A stretch of DNA of 11,607 nucleotides from an uncultured Collinsella sp. Its GTDB lineage: Bacteria > Actinomycetota > Coriobacteriia > Coriobacteriales > Coriobacteriaceae. Under the pieces are notes generated by a model. The model made no database searches. It worked only from the letters and a program-made list of their open reading frames with translations, and was not told where the DNA came from. Each line of letters begins with the position of its first letter. The stretch's first letter is position 1. The translations under genes were made by a program, and so were the position numbers. Location of the stretch: NCBI GenBank assembly GCA_937969105.1, contig CALBUZ010000185.1, positions 1-11,607 of the forward strand, in the 5' to 3' direction. Shown here in pieces: positions 1-7,207 of this stretch.

Positions 1-867
1 GCGCAGCGATACATCAATATCGAAAATCTCAAGCCCGGCTCGCACGCCGTCATTTTGGGCTCGGGCGACATCGGGCTGATCATGGCGCGCCGCTGCACGC
101 TCGAGGGGATTTCAGTCGAGGGCGTGTACGAGCTCATGCCGTACGCCAATGGTCTGCGCCGCAACGTCAAGAACTGCCTGGACGACTTTGGCATTCCGCT
201 GCACCTGTCCACAACCGTGACGCGCGTGATCGGGCACGATCGCGTGGAGGCCGTCGAGGTAAGCCAGGTCGACGAGCATCTTGCGCCCATACCGGGAACC
301 GAGCGCATCGTTTCGTGCGACACACTGCTGCTCTCGGTGGGCCTGATTCCCGAAAACGAGCTTTCAGTTGCCGCGGGCGTTGAGCTTGACCCGCACACGC
401 GCGGCGCCGTGGTGGACCAGAACCTGCAGACAGGCGTTCCGGGCATCTTTGCCTGCGGCAACGTGCTGCACGTGCACGATCTGGCAGACAATGTGACGAC
501 CGAGTCCGAGCGCGCTGGTGCAGCCGCGGCGGTGTACGCACTGGGCTATGGTGCTGGAGCCGATGCGGGCGCTGCGGGCACGAGCTGCCAGCTCACGATC
601 TCCCCCGCCGGCATCGCAGGCTACGCACTGCCGGGCCGCATTACGACCGTCGGGCTCACTAAGCTCAACTTCCGTGTACGCCGCCCGGTCGATGCTGCCC
701 GCGTGCGCATTCTCGCAAACGGCGAGGAACTGTTTGCAGGCAAGGTCCGCTCGTTTAAACCGAGCGTCATGGAAGGCTTCCCGCTACCGGCAAAGGTGAT
801 TCAGCGCGCACTCGATATGGGCGTTAGCGAGATTGTCCTGTCCGTCGACCCCGTTGAGGAGGCGTAA
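1..867 (+). CDS. NAD(P)/FAD-dependent oxidoreductase, 5'-truncated by the window
   Basis: The reading frame is open from base 1, so the N-terminus (including the first FAD-binding Rossmann motif) lies outside the window; 288 residues are visible. A dinucleotide-binding motif GSGDIG is at visible residues 20-25, preceded by hydrophobic VIL and followed by a helix, as in the NAD(P)-binding domain nested in two-dinucleotide-binding-domain flavoproteins. The second FAD-contact motif is FACGN at residues 150-154, followed by [12 protein letters not shown]; this variant is typical of the oxidoreductases encoded with GlpA-like glycerol-3-phosphate dehydrogenases and DUF1667 proteins. The last ~100 residues form a separate C-terminal domain after the FAD motif. 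No redox-active CxxC pair is visible in the part seen, so disulfide reductase activity is not supported. The stop is 4 nt before the DUF1667 gene, so the two are almost certainly one operon. The electron donor and acceptor cannot be read from the sequence. Confidence 0.88.
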   Translation, partial: AQRYINIENLKPGSHAVILGSGDIGLIMARRCTLEGISVEGVYELMPYANGLRRNVKNCLDDFGIPLHLSTTVTRVIGHDRVEAVEVSQVDEHLAPIPGTERIVSCDTLLLSVGLIPENELSVAAGVELDPHTRGAVVDQNLQTGVPGIFACGNVLHVHDLADNVTTESERAGAAAAVYALGYGAGADAGAAGTSCQLTISPAGIAGYALPGRITTVGLTKLNFRVRRPVDAARVRILANGEELFAGKVRSFKPSVMEGFPLPAKVIQRALDMGVSEIVLSVDPVEEA

Positions 868-871
868 AGCC

Positions 872-1270
872 ATGAGCGCAAATGTGATCGAGACGCTACA
901 GTTCAACTGCACCACCTGCCCGTCCGAATGCCTCCTAACCGTGGAGGTCGAGCGCGGTGCAGACGGCGCCGTGGTAGAGGTGCGCTCCGTGACCGGCAAC
1001 AGCTGCCCGCGTGGCGATACGTTCGCGCATCAGGAGCTCACCTGCCCCATGCGCGTGCTTACCACCACCGTGGCCGTATCCGGCGGCGACGAGGCCCTGC
1101 TGCCCGTGCGCACGGCCGAAGCCATCCCGTTGGCGCTTCACGCCCAAGCCATGGACCTCATTCGCGGCCTGGTCGTCGACGCCCCCATCCGCATGAGCGA
1201 TGTAGTCCTCCCCAACCTCCTAGACACCGGTACCGACCTCATAGCCAGCATGGACATCGACCCAGCCTAG
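872..1270 (+). CDS. DUF1667 family cysteine-rich protein
   Basis: This 132-residue protein starts at ATG 872, 9 nt after a strong GAGGAGG ribosome binding site (856-862) that lies inside the end of the upstream gene. It has Cys at 13, 16 and 20 (CTTCPSEC), Cys45 in GNSCPRGD and Cys58 in the TCPMRVLTTTV segment, then an LPVRT strand. This pattern matches DUF1667, a small protein with conserved cysteines that looks able to bind a metal or Fe-S cluster. From family knowledge, it is usually encoded directly after an FAD oxidoreductase like the one here and close to a glpA-like gene, and it is thought to work with them; the biochemical role is not established. The gene ends at the first base of a palindromic repeat (1270-1303). 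The family call is firm; the function is unknown. Confidence 0.85.
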   Translation: MSANVIETLQFNCTTCPSECLLTVEVERGADGAVVEVRSVTGNSCPRGDTFAHQELTCPMRVLTTTVAVSGGDEALLPVRTAEAIPLALHAQAMDLIRGLVVDAPIRMSDVVLPNLLDTGTDLIASMDIDPA

Positions 1271-1303
1271 GTAGCTCATTTGGGATGGAGCTCTTTAGCT
1301 ACC
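1270..1303. repeat. Palindromic repeat family 1, copy 1
   Basis: A GGTAGCT arm (1270-1276) is matched by AGCTACC (1297-1303), enclosing TTTGGGATGGAGCT. The reverse complement matches the copy at 11243-11277 at about 30 of 35 positions. It begins on the last base of the DUF1667 stop codon, so it would form a hairpin right at the 3' end of that mRNA. No U-run follows the stem, so a classical intrinsic terminator is not supported. Confidence 0.75.
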
Positions 1304-1320
1304 CCGCCATCCACCTCTCC

Positions 1321-1393
1321 CCTCCTCAATTTCGGTTAAATAGTTCCTGATTTCCGCCAAAACCCCGGCATCCAGGAACTATTCCACCGCAAC
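1321..1393 (-). repeat. Hairpin repeat family 2, copy 1
   Basis: A perfect 11-bp inverted repeat, AATAGTTCCTG (1339-1349) and CAGGAACTATT (1373-1383), encloses a 23-nt loop; an outer GGT/ACC pairing extends it past a small internal loop. Read on the minus strand from 1393 to 1321 it aligns without gaps over 73 positions with the element at 2791-2863: the first 14 positions (GTTGCGGTGGAATA) are identical, the distal flank is similar, and the inner stem differs but pairs in both. It lies in the gap between the DUF1667 gene and the Xaa-Pro peptidase gene. Confidence 0.75.
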
Positions 1394-1439
1394 AATCCTT
1401 GGAATTGGTATTTAGCTTGTGCCTACTTTAGTGCCATTT

Positions 1440-1593
1440 CAAAACTATGCCGGATTACGGGGCTGATTCGGAGACCCCCATCCATACCGGCAATTTTCGA
1501 TTTTTGGCAAGCCGTCTACCTGCGGTTTTAATTTCGCGATTTTTCCCATGGTCAAGTAATACAGGTCCAACCCCGTAATCCACCATAGTTTTG
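1440..1593. repeat. 154-bp AT-rich palindromic element
   Basis: CAAAACTATG (1440-1449) plus GGATTACGGGG (1452-1462) pair with CCCCGTAATCC (1571-1581) plus CATAGTTTTG (1584-1593). That is 21 of 23 paired positions, with a 2-nt mismatch in the middle of each arm. The ~108-bp interior is visibly richer in A and T than the surrounding genes and holds a promoter-like sequence. It has the form of a miniature inverted-repeat element or a structured RNA. No second copy is in the window, and no clear target-site duplication is visible. Confidence 0.65.
1504..1532 (+). promoter_or_regulatory. Candidate sigma-70-type promoter inside the palindrome
   Basis: A TTGGCA -35 (1504-1509; 5 of 6 consensus) and a TTTAAT -10 (1527-1532; 5 of 6) are separated by exactly 17 nt. 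Transcription would start near 1539 and run toward the peptidase start at 1677, leaving a leader of about 140 nt that contains the right palindrome arm and family 1 copy 2. It could instead drive a short non-coding RNA. Confidence 0.42.
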
Positions 1594-1598
1594 ACAGC

Positions 1599-1631
1599 AG
1601 CTAAAATAGCCCCGTCCCAAATTGACTACCC
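1599..1631. repeat. Palindromic repeat family 1, copy 2
   Basis: This 33-bp segment matches 11246-11278 at 30 of 33 positions in the same orientation, including AGCCCCGTCCCAAATT. Its palindrome is weakened, because the right arm reads GACTACCC instead of AGCTACCC. The change creates TTGACT at 1622-1627, a good -35 hexamer just upstream of the peptidase gene. Confidence 0.7.
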
Positions 1632-1649
1632 TGGCATTGGGGATACCAT
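1622..1649 (+). promoter_or_regulatory. Candidate promoter proximal to the Xaa-Pro peptidase gene
   Basis: TTGACT (1622-1627; 5 of 6 to the -35 consensus) is followed after 16 nt by TACCAT (1644-1649; 4 of 6 to the -10). A start near 1656 would give a ~20-nt leader that still contains the ribosome binding site at 1664-1670. The -35 lies on the edge of family 1 copy 2. It competes with the better-matching candidate at 1504-1532. Confidence 0.28.
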
Positions 1650-1676
1650 GATGGCACCCTAGCGAAAGGATGTTTC

Positions 1677-2765
1677 ATGGCACATGTCGATGACCAGCGT
1701 GTGGCGCACGTGCTCGATGCGCTCGAGGCCCAGCACCCCGGCGCGCAGCTGCTTGTGAACGACCCGTGGTCGATCTACTATCTGACCGGCTTTTATGCCG
1801 ATATGTTCGAGCGTTTTTGTGGCGTGCTGCTCGCGCGCGATGCCGAGCCGGTGATCTTGGTCAACGCACTGCATCAGCTGCCCGAGTACGACAATGCCCG
1901 CGTGGCTTACCACACCGATACCGACGTCGTGACCGACGCCATCGCACGCGAGGTCGATCCAACCAAACCGCTCGGCATCGACACCGTCATGCGTTCCGGC
2001 TTTTTGATGCCCCTTATGGAGTGCCATGCCGCGAGCGAGTTCTTCCTGGGCGACTATGCTGTCACCGCCGCACGCACCCACAAGGACGAAGCCGAGCAGG
2101 AGCTTATGCGCGCGTCCTCGGCCGCCAACGACGCCGTGATGGCCGACGCCATCAAGCTCGTTCACGAGGGTGTGACGGAGCGCGAAATTGCCGACCAGAT
2201 GCTCGGCCTGTACCGCAAGCACGACTGCGAGGGCTTTAGCTTTCCGCCCATCGTGAGCTTTGGCGCCAACGCCGGAGACCCGCATCACGAGCCCGACGAC
2301 ACCGTACTCAAGCGCGGCGACGTGGTGCTGTTCGACATTGGCGGACGCCACCGCAACTACTGCTCGGACATGACGCGCACGTTCTTTTGGGGCGAGCCGG
2401 ACGAGGAGACAGCGCGCATCTACGACATCGTGCGCCGCGCCAACGAGGCCGCCGAGGTGCTCATCGCACCGGGCGTGCGCATGTGCGACCTGGACCGCGC
2501 CACGCGCGACGTGATTGAGGATGCGGGCTACGGCAAGTATTTCACGCATCGCCTGGGCCACTCGATCGGTCTGCAGGACCACGAGCCAGGCGACGTTTCG
2601 CTCGTCAATGAGCAGATTATCGAGCCGGGCATGACGTTTTCCATCGAGCCGGGCATCTACCTCCCCGGCCGCACCGGCGTCCGCATTGAGGATCTGGTCC
2701 TAGTCACCGAGTCCGGCGTCGAGATTCTCAACGCCTACCCCCACGACCCAGACCGCCTAGACTAG
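1677..2765 (+). CDS. M24-family Xaa-Pro peptidase (aminopeptidase P / prolidase type)
   Basis: This 362-residue cytoplasmic metallopeptidase is expected to cleave X-Pro bonds in peptides or dipeptides. The start ATG 1677 follows a GAAAGGA site (1664-1670) by 6 nt. Residues ~1-130 form the N-terminal creatinase-like domain and ~135-362 the pita-bread catalytic domain. All five metal ligands of M24 enzymes are visible: Asp220 (FDIGG), Asp231 (CSDMTRT, 11 residues later), His295 (RLGHSIG), Glu324 (FSIEPG) and Glu338 (RIEDL). His302 (LQDHEPGD) matches the second conserved histidine. Length is normal for PepQ/PepP-like proteins, and no signal peptide is seen. It appears monocistronic: a hairpin-rich 406-bp gap lies before it and it converges with folC. 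Sequence alone does not separate aminopeptidase P from prolidase, so no symbol is given. Confidence 0.92.
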   Translation: MAHVDDQRVAHVLDALEAQHPGAQLLVNDPWSIYYLTGFYADMFERFCGVLLARDAEPVILVNALHQLPEYDNARVAYHTDTDVVTDAIAREVDPTKPLGIDTVMRSGFLMPLMECHAASEFFLGDYAVTAARTHKDEAEQELMRASSAANDAVMADAIKLVHEGVTEREIADQMLGLYRKHDCEGFSFPPIVSFGANAGDPHHEPDDTVLKRGDVVLFDIGGRHRNYCSDMTRTFFWGEPDEETARIYDIVRRANEAAEVLIAPGVRMCDLDRATRDVIEDAGYGKYFTHRLGHSIGLQDHEPGDVSLVNEQIIEPGMTFSIEPGIYLPGRTGVRIEDLVLVTESGVEILNAYPHDPDRLD

Positions 2766-2790
2766 GCACGCCACCAAAGCTCCCCTAGAA

Positions 2791-2863
2791 GTTGCGGTGG
2801 AATACGGACTGTTTAAGGCTTCTAGCCCATAAAACAGTCCCTATTTCACCGCAACTGATGGGG
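2791..2863 (+). repeat. Hairpin repeat family 2, copy 2, between convergent genes
   Basis: The arm GTTGCGGTG (2791-2799) pairs with CACCGCAAC (2847-2856 region), and the inner GGACTGTTT pairs with AAACAGTCC, leaving a loop of about 17 nt. It aligns without gaps to the minus strand of 1321-1393. It lies between the stops of the peptidase gene (2765) and folC (2871), where it could act as a bidirectional transcription barrier or mRNA end, although no U-run follows the stem on either strand. Confidence 0.75.
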
Positions 2864-2870
2864 GGATGGG

Positions 2871-4214
2871 TTAACGGAGCAAGCCTGCCACTTCGCCGGC
2901 TAGGGTGATGGTGCCTGCTGCTACGAAGGGCTCGCCCGCGGCATCGAAGGCGGCGAGGGCCTCGGATACGCTGGGGTACACGCCCGCAAGCTTGTCCGCG
3001 TCCACCAAGGCGGCGAGCTCCTCTGCCGGCAGGGCGCGATCGGAATCGGTCTGCGTCACAATCACGCGCGGGAAGGCCGGAATCAGCACGTCAACGATAC
3101 CCGCCACATCCTTGTCGGCCAGCGCGGCGCACAGCAGCGTGGGGCGATTCCCTACGCACGGGTCGATCTCGTCCAGCGCGCTCACAAAGTTCTCGCAGCT
3201 CTGGGGGTTATGGCAAGCGTCGATCAACTTGAGCGGATCGGTTCCCAGCACATCAAAGCGACCCGGCGTGGGACAGCCCATAAGCGAAGCATCGAGTTTG
3301 TCATGGTCAAGCTCGCGGCCCAGATAGCCCTCGCAAAGCATAATCGCGCACGCGGCATTCTGCGGCTGATACGCCGGCTTAACCATGCTCGACGTATAAA
3401 TCGCGCGCGGCGTAGTGCAGCTGAACTCAACTGTATCGCCCACATGCGTCGGCACCTTAGTCGTGGAGTGGCTCACCACGAGCGGCACGACGCCGCACTC
3501 GCGACAACGGGCATCCATCACGCGCTGAACGCTCGGCTCGTGCGCGCCCTCGCCCAGCACAACTAGGCGCCCGGGTTTGATGACGGCAGCCTTCTCCCCC
3601 GCAATGGCCTCGAGCGTATCACCCAAAATACGCGTGTGGTCGAGCCCGATGCCGGTGATGGCAACTGCGACGGGATCGGTCGCACTCGTGGCGTCCCAAC
3701 GGCCGCCCATGCCAACCTCAAGCACGGCAACGTCCACCGCAGCCTCGGCAAACACCACCAGTGCGGCAGCCGTCAGCAGGTCAAACGGCGTGATGGCGTA
3801 CGCGCGCTCCCCCGCCGCCACACGACGGGCATTCACGCGATGCCCCGCCTCGACGGCGGCAGAAACGCCACGGACAAACGCCTCATCGCTCACGACGTGC
3901 CCATCGACCTCCATGCGCTCGGGATAGCGCACCAGCTGTGGAGACGTATACAGTGCGGTCTTCAGCCCCTCGCCACGAAGGATGGCAGCCGAAAAACGCG
4001 TGGTCGAAGTCTTGCCATTGGTGCCGGCAACCTGGATGCAATCGAAATACTCGTCCGGACGTCCCAGCTCATCGAGCATATCGACAACCGTCTCAAGCAG
4101 AGGCCCAGCATCCCCAGAAATCCGCCCCGTATCAGCAGCCAGCCCAACAGCCTCATCAAACGAAAGCAACTCAAACGAGAACGGCACAGAATACGACCCA
4201 GAACGCTTAGCCAT
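2871..4214 (-). CDS. folC: Bifunctional folylpolyglutamate synthase / dihydrofolate synthase
   Basis: FolC ligates glutamate to dihydropteroate or to tetrahydrofolates using ATP, making and retaining folate cofactors in the cytosol. From the start chosen here the protein is 447 residues. The Mur-ligase P-loop GTNGKTS is at residues 64-70. The FolC signature GMGGRWDAT follows VLEVG, and the GLDHTRILGDT...GEKAAVIKPG stretch contains the lysine that is carbamylated in the family. In the C-terminal domain PTPGRFDV and DACHNPQS are visible (usually DGAHNP; here Cys replaces the more common Ala next to His). ATG 4214 is preferred because GAGGGGA ends 9 nt upstream. The in-frame ATG at 4235 lies in the terminator U-run with no ribosome binding site. 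The gene is downstream of valS on the same strand, but a terminator-like hairpin intervenes. Confidence 0.95.
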   Translation of the reverse strand: MAKRSGSYSVPFSFELLSFDEAVGLAADTGRISGDAGPLLETVVDMLDELGRPDEYFDCIQVAGTNGKTSTTRFSAAILRGEGLKTALYTSPQLVRYPERMEVDGHVVSDEAFVRGVSAAVEAGHRVNARRVAAGERAYAITPFDLLTAAALVVFAEAAVDVAVLEVGMGGRWDATSATDPVAVAITGIGLDHTRILGDTLEAIAGEKAAVIKPGRLVVLGEGAHEPSVQRVMDARCRECGVVPLVVSHSTTKVPTHVGDTVEFSCTTPRAIYTSSMVKPAYQPQNAACAIMLCEGYLGRELDHDKLDASLMGCPTPGRFDVLGTDPLKLIDACHNPQSCENFVSALDEIDPCVGNRPTLLCAALADKDVAGIVDVLIPAFPRVIVTQTDSDRALPAEELAALVDADKLAGVYPSVSEALAAFDAAGEPFVAAGTITLAGEVAGLLR

Positions 4215-4235
4215 AACCCAAAGTCCCCTCAACAT

Positions 4236-4268
4236 AAAAAGAGGCCCGAATCAACAACGAGCCCCTCC
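4236..4268 (-). terminator. Intrinsic terminator-like hairpin immediately upstream of folC
   Basis: On the minus strand GAGG + GG bulge + CTCG (4268-4259) pairs with CGGG + CCTC (4248-4241), with one G-U pair, and is followed by five U (4240-4236). It ends only ~20 nt before the folC ATG and overlaps the zone just before its ribosome binding site. It could terminate the valS transcript or act as the terminator arm of an attenuator controlling folC. Confidence 0.6.
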
Positions 4269-4292
4269 CATTCAAAATATCAGCCAAACACC

Positions 4293-4346
4293 GCTTGCAG
4301 CAGAATCAAGGCCACAACCCAGTGGCCCTAACAGGCAGATGCAAGC
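4293..4346 (-). promoter_or_regulatory. Nested stem structure in the folC leader
   Basis: GCTTGCA (4293-4299) pairs with TGCAAGC (4340-4346), and within it GGCCAC (4310-4315) pairs with GTGGCC (4322-4327) around a 6-nt loop. It lies between the repeat downstream of valS and the terminator-like hairpin before folC. It does not match the tetrahydrofolate riboswitch consensus as I know it. It is a candidate leader structure, not a recognised RNA family. Confidence 0.35.
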
Positions 4347-4361
4347 AACCACATAAACGAC

Positions 4362-4484
4362 CTGGGAGCGGTTTGGGGCTTTGCTCGATACAAGTTCCGC
4401 ACGAGCCGAAGGCCACTTAATGTGGCCTTCGTGCGAGCAGGACTGTCCGCAGTAGCGAGCAATGCCCCAAACCGCGTCCCCCAG
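4362..4484 (+). repeat. Two-tier hairpin repeat family 3, copy A (3' of valS)
   Basis: Outer arms: CTGGG (4362-4366) with CCCAG (4480-4484), GCGGTTTGGGGC (4368-4379) with GCCCCAAACCGC (4464-4475), and TTGCTCG (4381-4387) with CGAGCAA (4456-4462). Inner stem: GAAGGCCAC (4408-4416) with GTGGCCTTC (4422-4430) around TTAAT. The core 4395-4444 matches the minus strand of 7242-7293 at 47 of 50 positions plus a 2-nt gap, while the outer arms are unrelated in sequence. It begins 6 nt past the valS stop. Confidence 0.85.
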
Positions 4485-4490
4485 TTACGC

Positions 4491-7187
4491 CTACGAGAAG
4501 TCAGCAACCTGAGCAGTCAGCGCCGCCAGGATCTCCTTGAGCTCAGCTGCACGGTCCCTCTTCTTCTGGACCACCGCAGGCGCGGCCTTAGCCACAAAGC
4601 CCTCATTGGCGAGCGTCTTCTCGCAGCCGGCGAGCTCCTTCTGAGCCGCGGCGATCTCCTTCTCCAGGCGCGCCTTCTCGGCCGAAAGGTCAACCTTGCC
4701 CTCGAGCACCACAAAGACCTCGACGCCGCTATCGACCACGGCGATGCTCGCAGCCGGCTTCTCAACGTCGGTGCCCATGACCAGCGAAGCCGTGTTGGCC
4801 AGCGGCTCGATTGTCGAGCGCAGGCTCTCGAGCTTCTCGATATCCTCGGCACCGGCGCGCACGACCACGTCGAGCTCGGCCTTGGGGCTCAAGCGGTAAC
4901 GCGAACGCGTGGCGCGGGCGGCGGAAACGACGGTGCGGCACAGCTCAAACGCGCGCTCAGCGTCCTCGTCGACGTACTTGACGTAGTCGGCGGGTTCAGG
5001 CCACTTGGCGACCATGAGCGCCTCGGCGCGGTCAACGTTGCCCTCGGCGTCCAGATCGAGCACGCTCGCCGGCATGTTGTCCCAGATCTCCTCGGTAACA
5101 AACGGCATGAGCGGGTGCATCAGGCGAATGGAGGTATCGAGCACAAAGATCAGGTTGCGCTGAGCCTGCAGACGGCCCTCGCCCTTCAGGCGGGCCTTGG
5201 TGACCTCGACGTACCAGTCGCAGACCTCGTTCCAGAAGAACTGCTGCACGCCGCGGGCCATGTCGCCAAAGGTGTAGTTCTCGATGCCCTCGGTGACCAT
5301 CTTCACGGCCTTGGCCAGGCGGCTGAACATCCAGGCGTCGGCCGGCGTCTCCACGACGGGCTCGCCGGGCGTGTAGCCCTCCATGTTCATGAGCAGGAAG
5401 CGGCTGGCGTTCCAGATCTTGGTCACAAAGCTCTTGGCCTGGTCGGTACGCGGGCTATCAATGAGCTTCTTGGTCTTCTTGTCGATGTTCGCGTCGAACT
5501 TAACATCCTGGTTGTTGGTGCACAGCGTCAGCAGGTTGTAGCGCATTGCGTCAGCGCCGTACATACCAATGAGATCCATGGGGTCAACGCCGTTGCCCTT
5601 CGACTTGGACATGCGGCTGCCGTCCTTGGCAAGAATCGTCGGGTAGATGACGACGTCCTTAAACGGCACCTCGTCCAGGAAGTACAGCGAGCTCATGACC
5701 ATGCGGGCGACCCACAGCGCGATAATGTCGCGCGCGGTGACGAGCGCCGTCGTGGGGTGATGGCCCTCGAGCAGCTCCGGCTTTTGCGGCCAGCCCTGCG
5801 TGGCAAAGGTCCACAGCTGCGAGCTGAACCAGGTGTCCAGCACGTTCTCGTCCTGGTGCACGTGATGGCCGCCGCACTTGGGGCACACGTCGGTGTCCTC
5901 GGTAAGGGCGTCCTCCCAGCCGCAGTCCTCGCAGTAGAACACGGGGATGCGGTGGCCCCACCACAGCTGGCGGCTGATGCACCAGTCCTTGAGGTTCTCC
6001 ATCCAGGTGGTGTAGGTCTGCGTCCAGCGCGCGGGGTGGAAGGTGACCTTACCGGAGTTGACGGCGTCGAGCGCCGGTCCCTTGAGCTTGTCGACGGCCA
6101 CAAACCACTGCTCGGACAGCCACGGCTCAAGCGCGGCGTCGCAACGGTAGCAGTGCATGACGGAGTGGTCGTGGTCCTCGACATAATCGAGCAGGTCATG
6201 CTCCTCAAACCACTTGATGACGGCCTCGCGGCACTCCTCGCGGGTCATGCCGGTGAACTCGCCGTAGCCCTCGACGACCACCGCGTGCTCATCGAAGATA
6301 TTGATCTGCGGCAGGTCGTGGGCCTGACCCATAGCGTAATCGTTGGGGTCGTGGGCCGGGGTGACCTTAACAAAGCCGGAACCAAAGTTGGCGTCGACAT
6401 GCCAATCCTCAAAGATGGGGATCTCGCGGTCAACGATGGGGAGTTTGACGGTCTTACCCACAAAGGCGGCCTTCTCGGGGTCCTTCGGGGAGACGGCGAC
6501 GCCCGTGTCGCCGAGCATGGTCTCGGGGCGCGTGGTGGCGACGACGATGTAGTCCTGGCCGTTGACCGGCTCGGTCAGCGGGTAGCGAAGGTGCCACAGG
6601 TGGCCCTTCTCGTCCTTGTACTCGGCCTCGTCGTCCGAGATAGCGGTGGTGCAGTTGGGGCACCAGTTGACGATGCGCTTGCCGCGATAGATCAGACCGT
6701 CGTGGTACCAGTCGCAGAAGACCTTGCGCACGGCCTGGGCATAGTCCTCGTCCATGGTAAAGCGCTCGTTATCAAAGTCGACGGAGCAGCCCATACGCTT
6801 AATCTGCTCGACGATGATGCCACCGTACTCGTGAGTCCAGTCCCAGCAGGCGTCTACAAACTTATCGCGACCAATCTCCAGGCGGCTAATGCCCTCACTC
6901 TTGAGCTTCTTATCGACCTTGGTCTGCGTGGCGATACCGGCGTGGTCGGTGCCGAGCACCCAGCGCGTGGACTTGCCGCGCATGCGGGCCATACGGATGA
7001 TGGCATCCTGGATGGAGTCGTCGGTGGCGTGACCCATATGGAGCTTGCCGGTCACGTTGGGAGGCGGAATGGTGACGGTGCAGTCGCCCACGCCCTCACG
7101 GCGCTTGTAGTAGCCGCCGTCGAGCCACTTCTGCAGGATCGCCGGCTCGTTGGTCGACGGATCGTAGTTCTTGGGCATTTCTTCCAT
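4491..7187 (-). CDS. valS: Valyl-tRNA synthetase
   Basis: This class Ia aminoacyl-tRNA synthetase activates valine with ATP, charges tRNA-Val, and hydrolyses mischarged Thr-tRNA-Val. It is 898 residues, normal for the family. The ATP-binding HIGH motif is HMGH at residues 50-53, after PPPNVTGKL. The second signature RMSKS is at 525-529, followed by KGNG. The editing domain contains TTRPETMLGDTGVAV, the conserved region of the CP1 pocket. Cysteine pairs CYRCDAALEPW and the CEDC/CPKC knuckle within the CP1 to catalytic-core region resemble zinc-binding sites. The anticodon-binding domain follows, and the last ~65 residues are a charged Ala/Glu/Lys coiled coil typical of ValS. AAGGGAGAG lies about 4 nt before ATG 7187. 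The gene is bracketed by family 3 repeats. No T-box leader is visible. Confidence 0.98.
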   Translation of the reverse strand: MEEMPKNYDPSTNEPAILQKWLDGGYYKRREGVGDCTVTIPPPNVTGKLHMGHATDDSIQDAIIRMARMRGKSTRWVLGTDHAGIATQTKVDKKLKSEGISRLEIGRDKFVDACWDWTHEYGGIIVEQIKRMGCSVDFDNERFTMDEDYAQAVRKVFCDWYHDGLIYRGKRIVNWCPNCTTAISDDEAEYKDEKGHLWHLRYPLTEPVNGQDYIVVATTRPETMLGDTGVAVSPKDPEKAAFVGKTVKLPIVDREIPIFEDWHVDANFGSGFVKVTPAHDPNDYAMGQAHDLPQINIFDEHAVVVEGYGEFTGMTREECREAVIKWFEEHDLLDYVEDHDHSVMHCYRCDAALEPWLSEQWFVAVDKLKGPALDAVNSGKVTFHPARWTQTYTTWMENLKDWCISRQLWWGHRIPVFYCEDCGWEDALTEDTDVCPKCGGHHVHQDENVLDTWFSSQLWTFATQGWPQKPELLEGHHPTTALVTARDIIALWVARMVMSSLYFLDEVPFKDVVIYPTILAKDGSRMSKSKGNGVDPMDLIGMYGADAMRYNLLTLCTNNQDVKFDANIDKKTKKLIDSPRTDQAKSFVTKIWNASRFLLMNMEGYTPGEPVVETPADAWMFSRLAKAVKMVTEGIENYTFGDMARGVQQFFWNEVCDWYVEVTKARLKGEGRLQAQRNLIFVLDTSIRLMHPLMPFVTEEIWDNMPASVLDLDAEGNVDRAEALMVAKWPEPADYVKYVDEDAERAFELCRTVVSAARATRSRYRLSPKAELDVVVRAGAEDIEKLESLRSTIEPLANTASLVMGTDVEKPAASIAVVDSGVEVFVVLEGKVDLSAEKARLEKEIAAAQKELAGCEKTLANEGFVAKAAPAVVQKKRDRAAELKEILAALTAQVADFS

Positions 7188-7207
7188 ATATCTCTCCCTT
7201 GCCCATC

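Noticed and set aside
1270..1631. CRISPR-like array
   Set aside because: Repeats are few, palindromic, in differing orientation and irregularly spaced, and no cas genes are in the window.
1659..2582. A 307-codon minus-strand frame antisense to the Xaa-Pro peptidase
   Set aside because: The plus-strand protein has all five metal ligands of its family; the antisense product resembles no known protein.
4293..4346. Tetrahydrofolate riboswitch before folC
   Set aside because: The position is suggestive, but the stems and loops do not resemble the known consensus, so only an uncharacterised leader structure is claimed.
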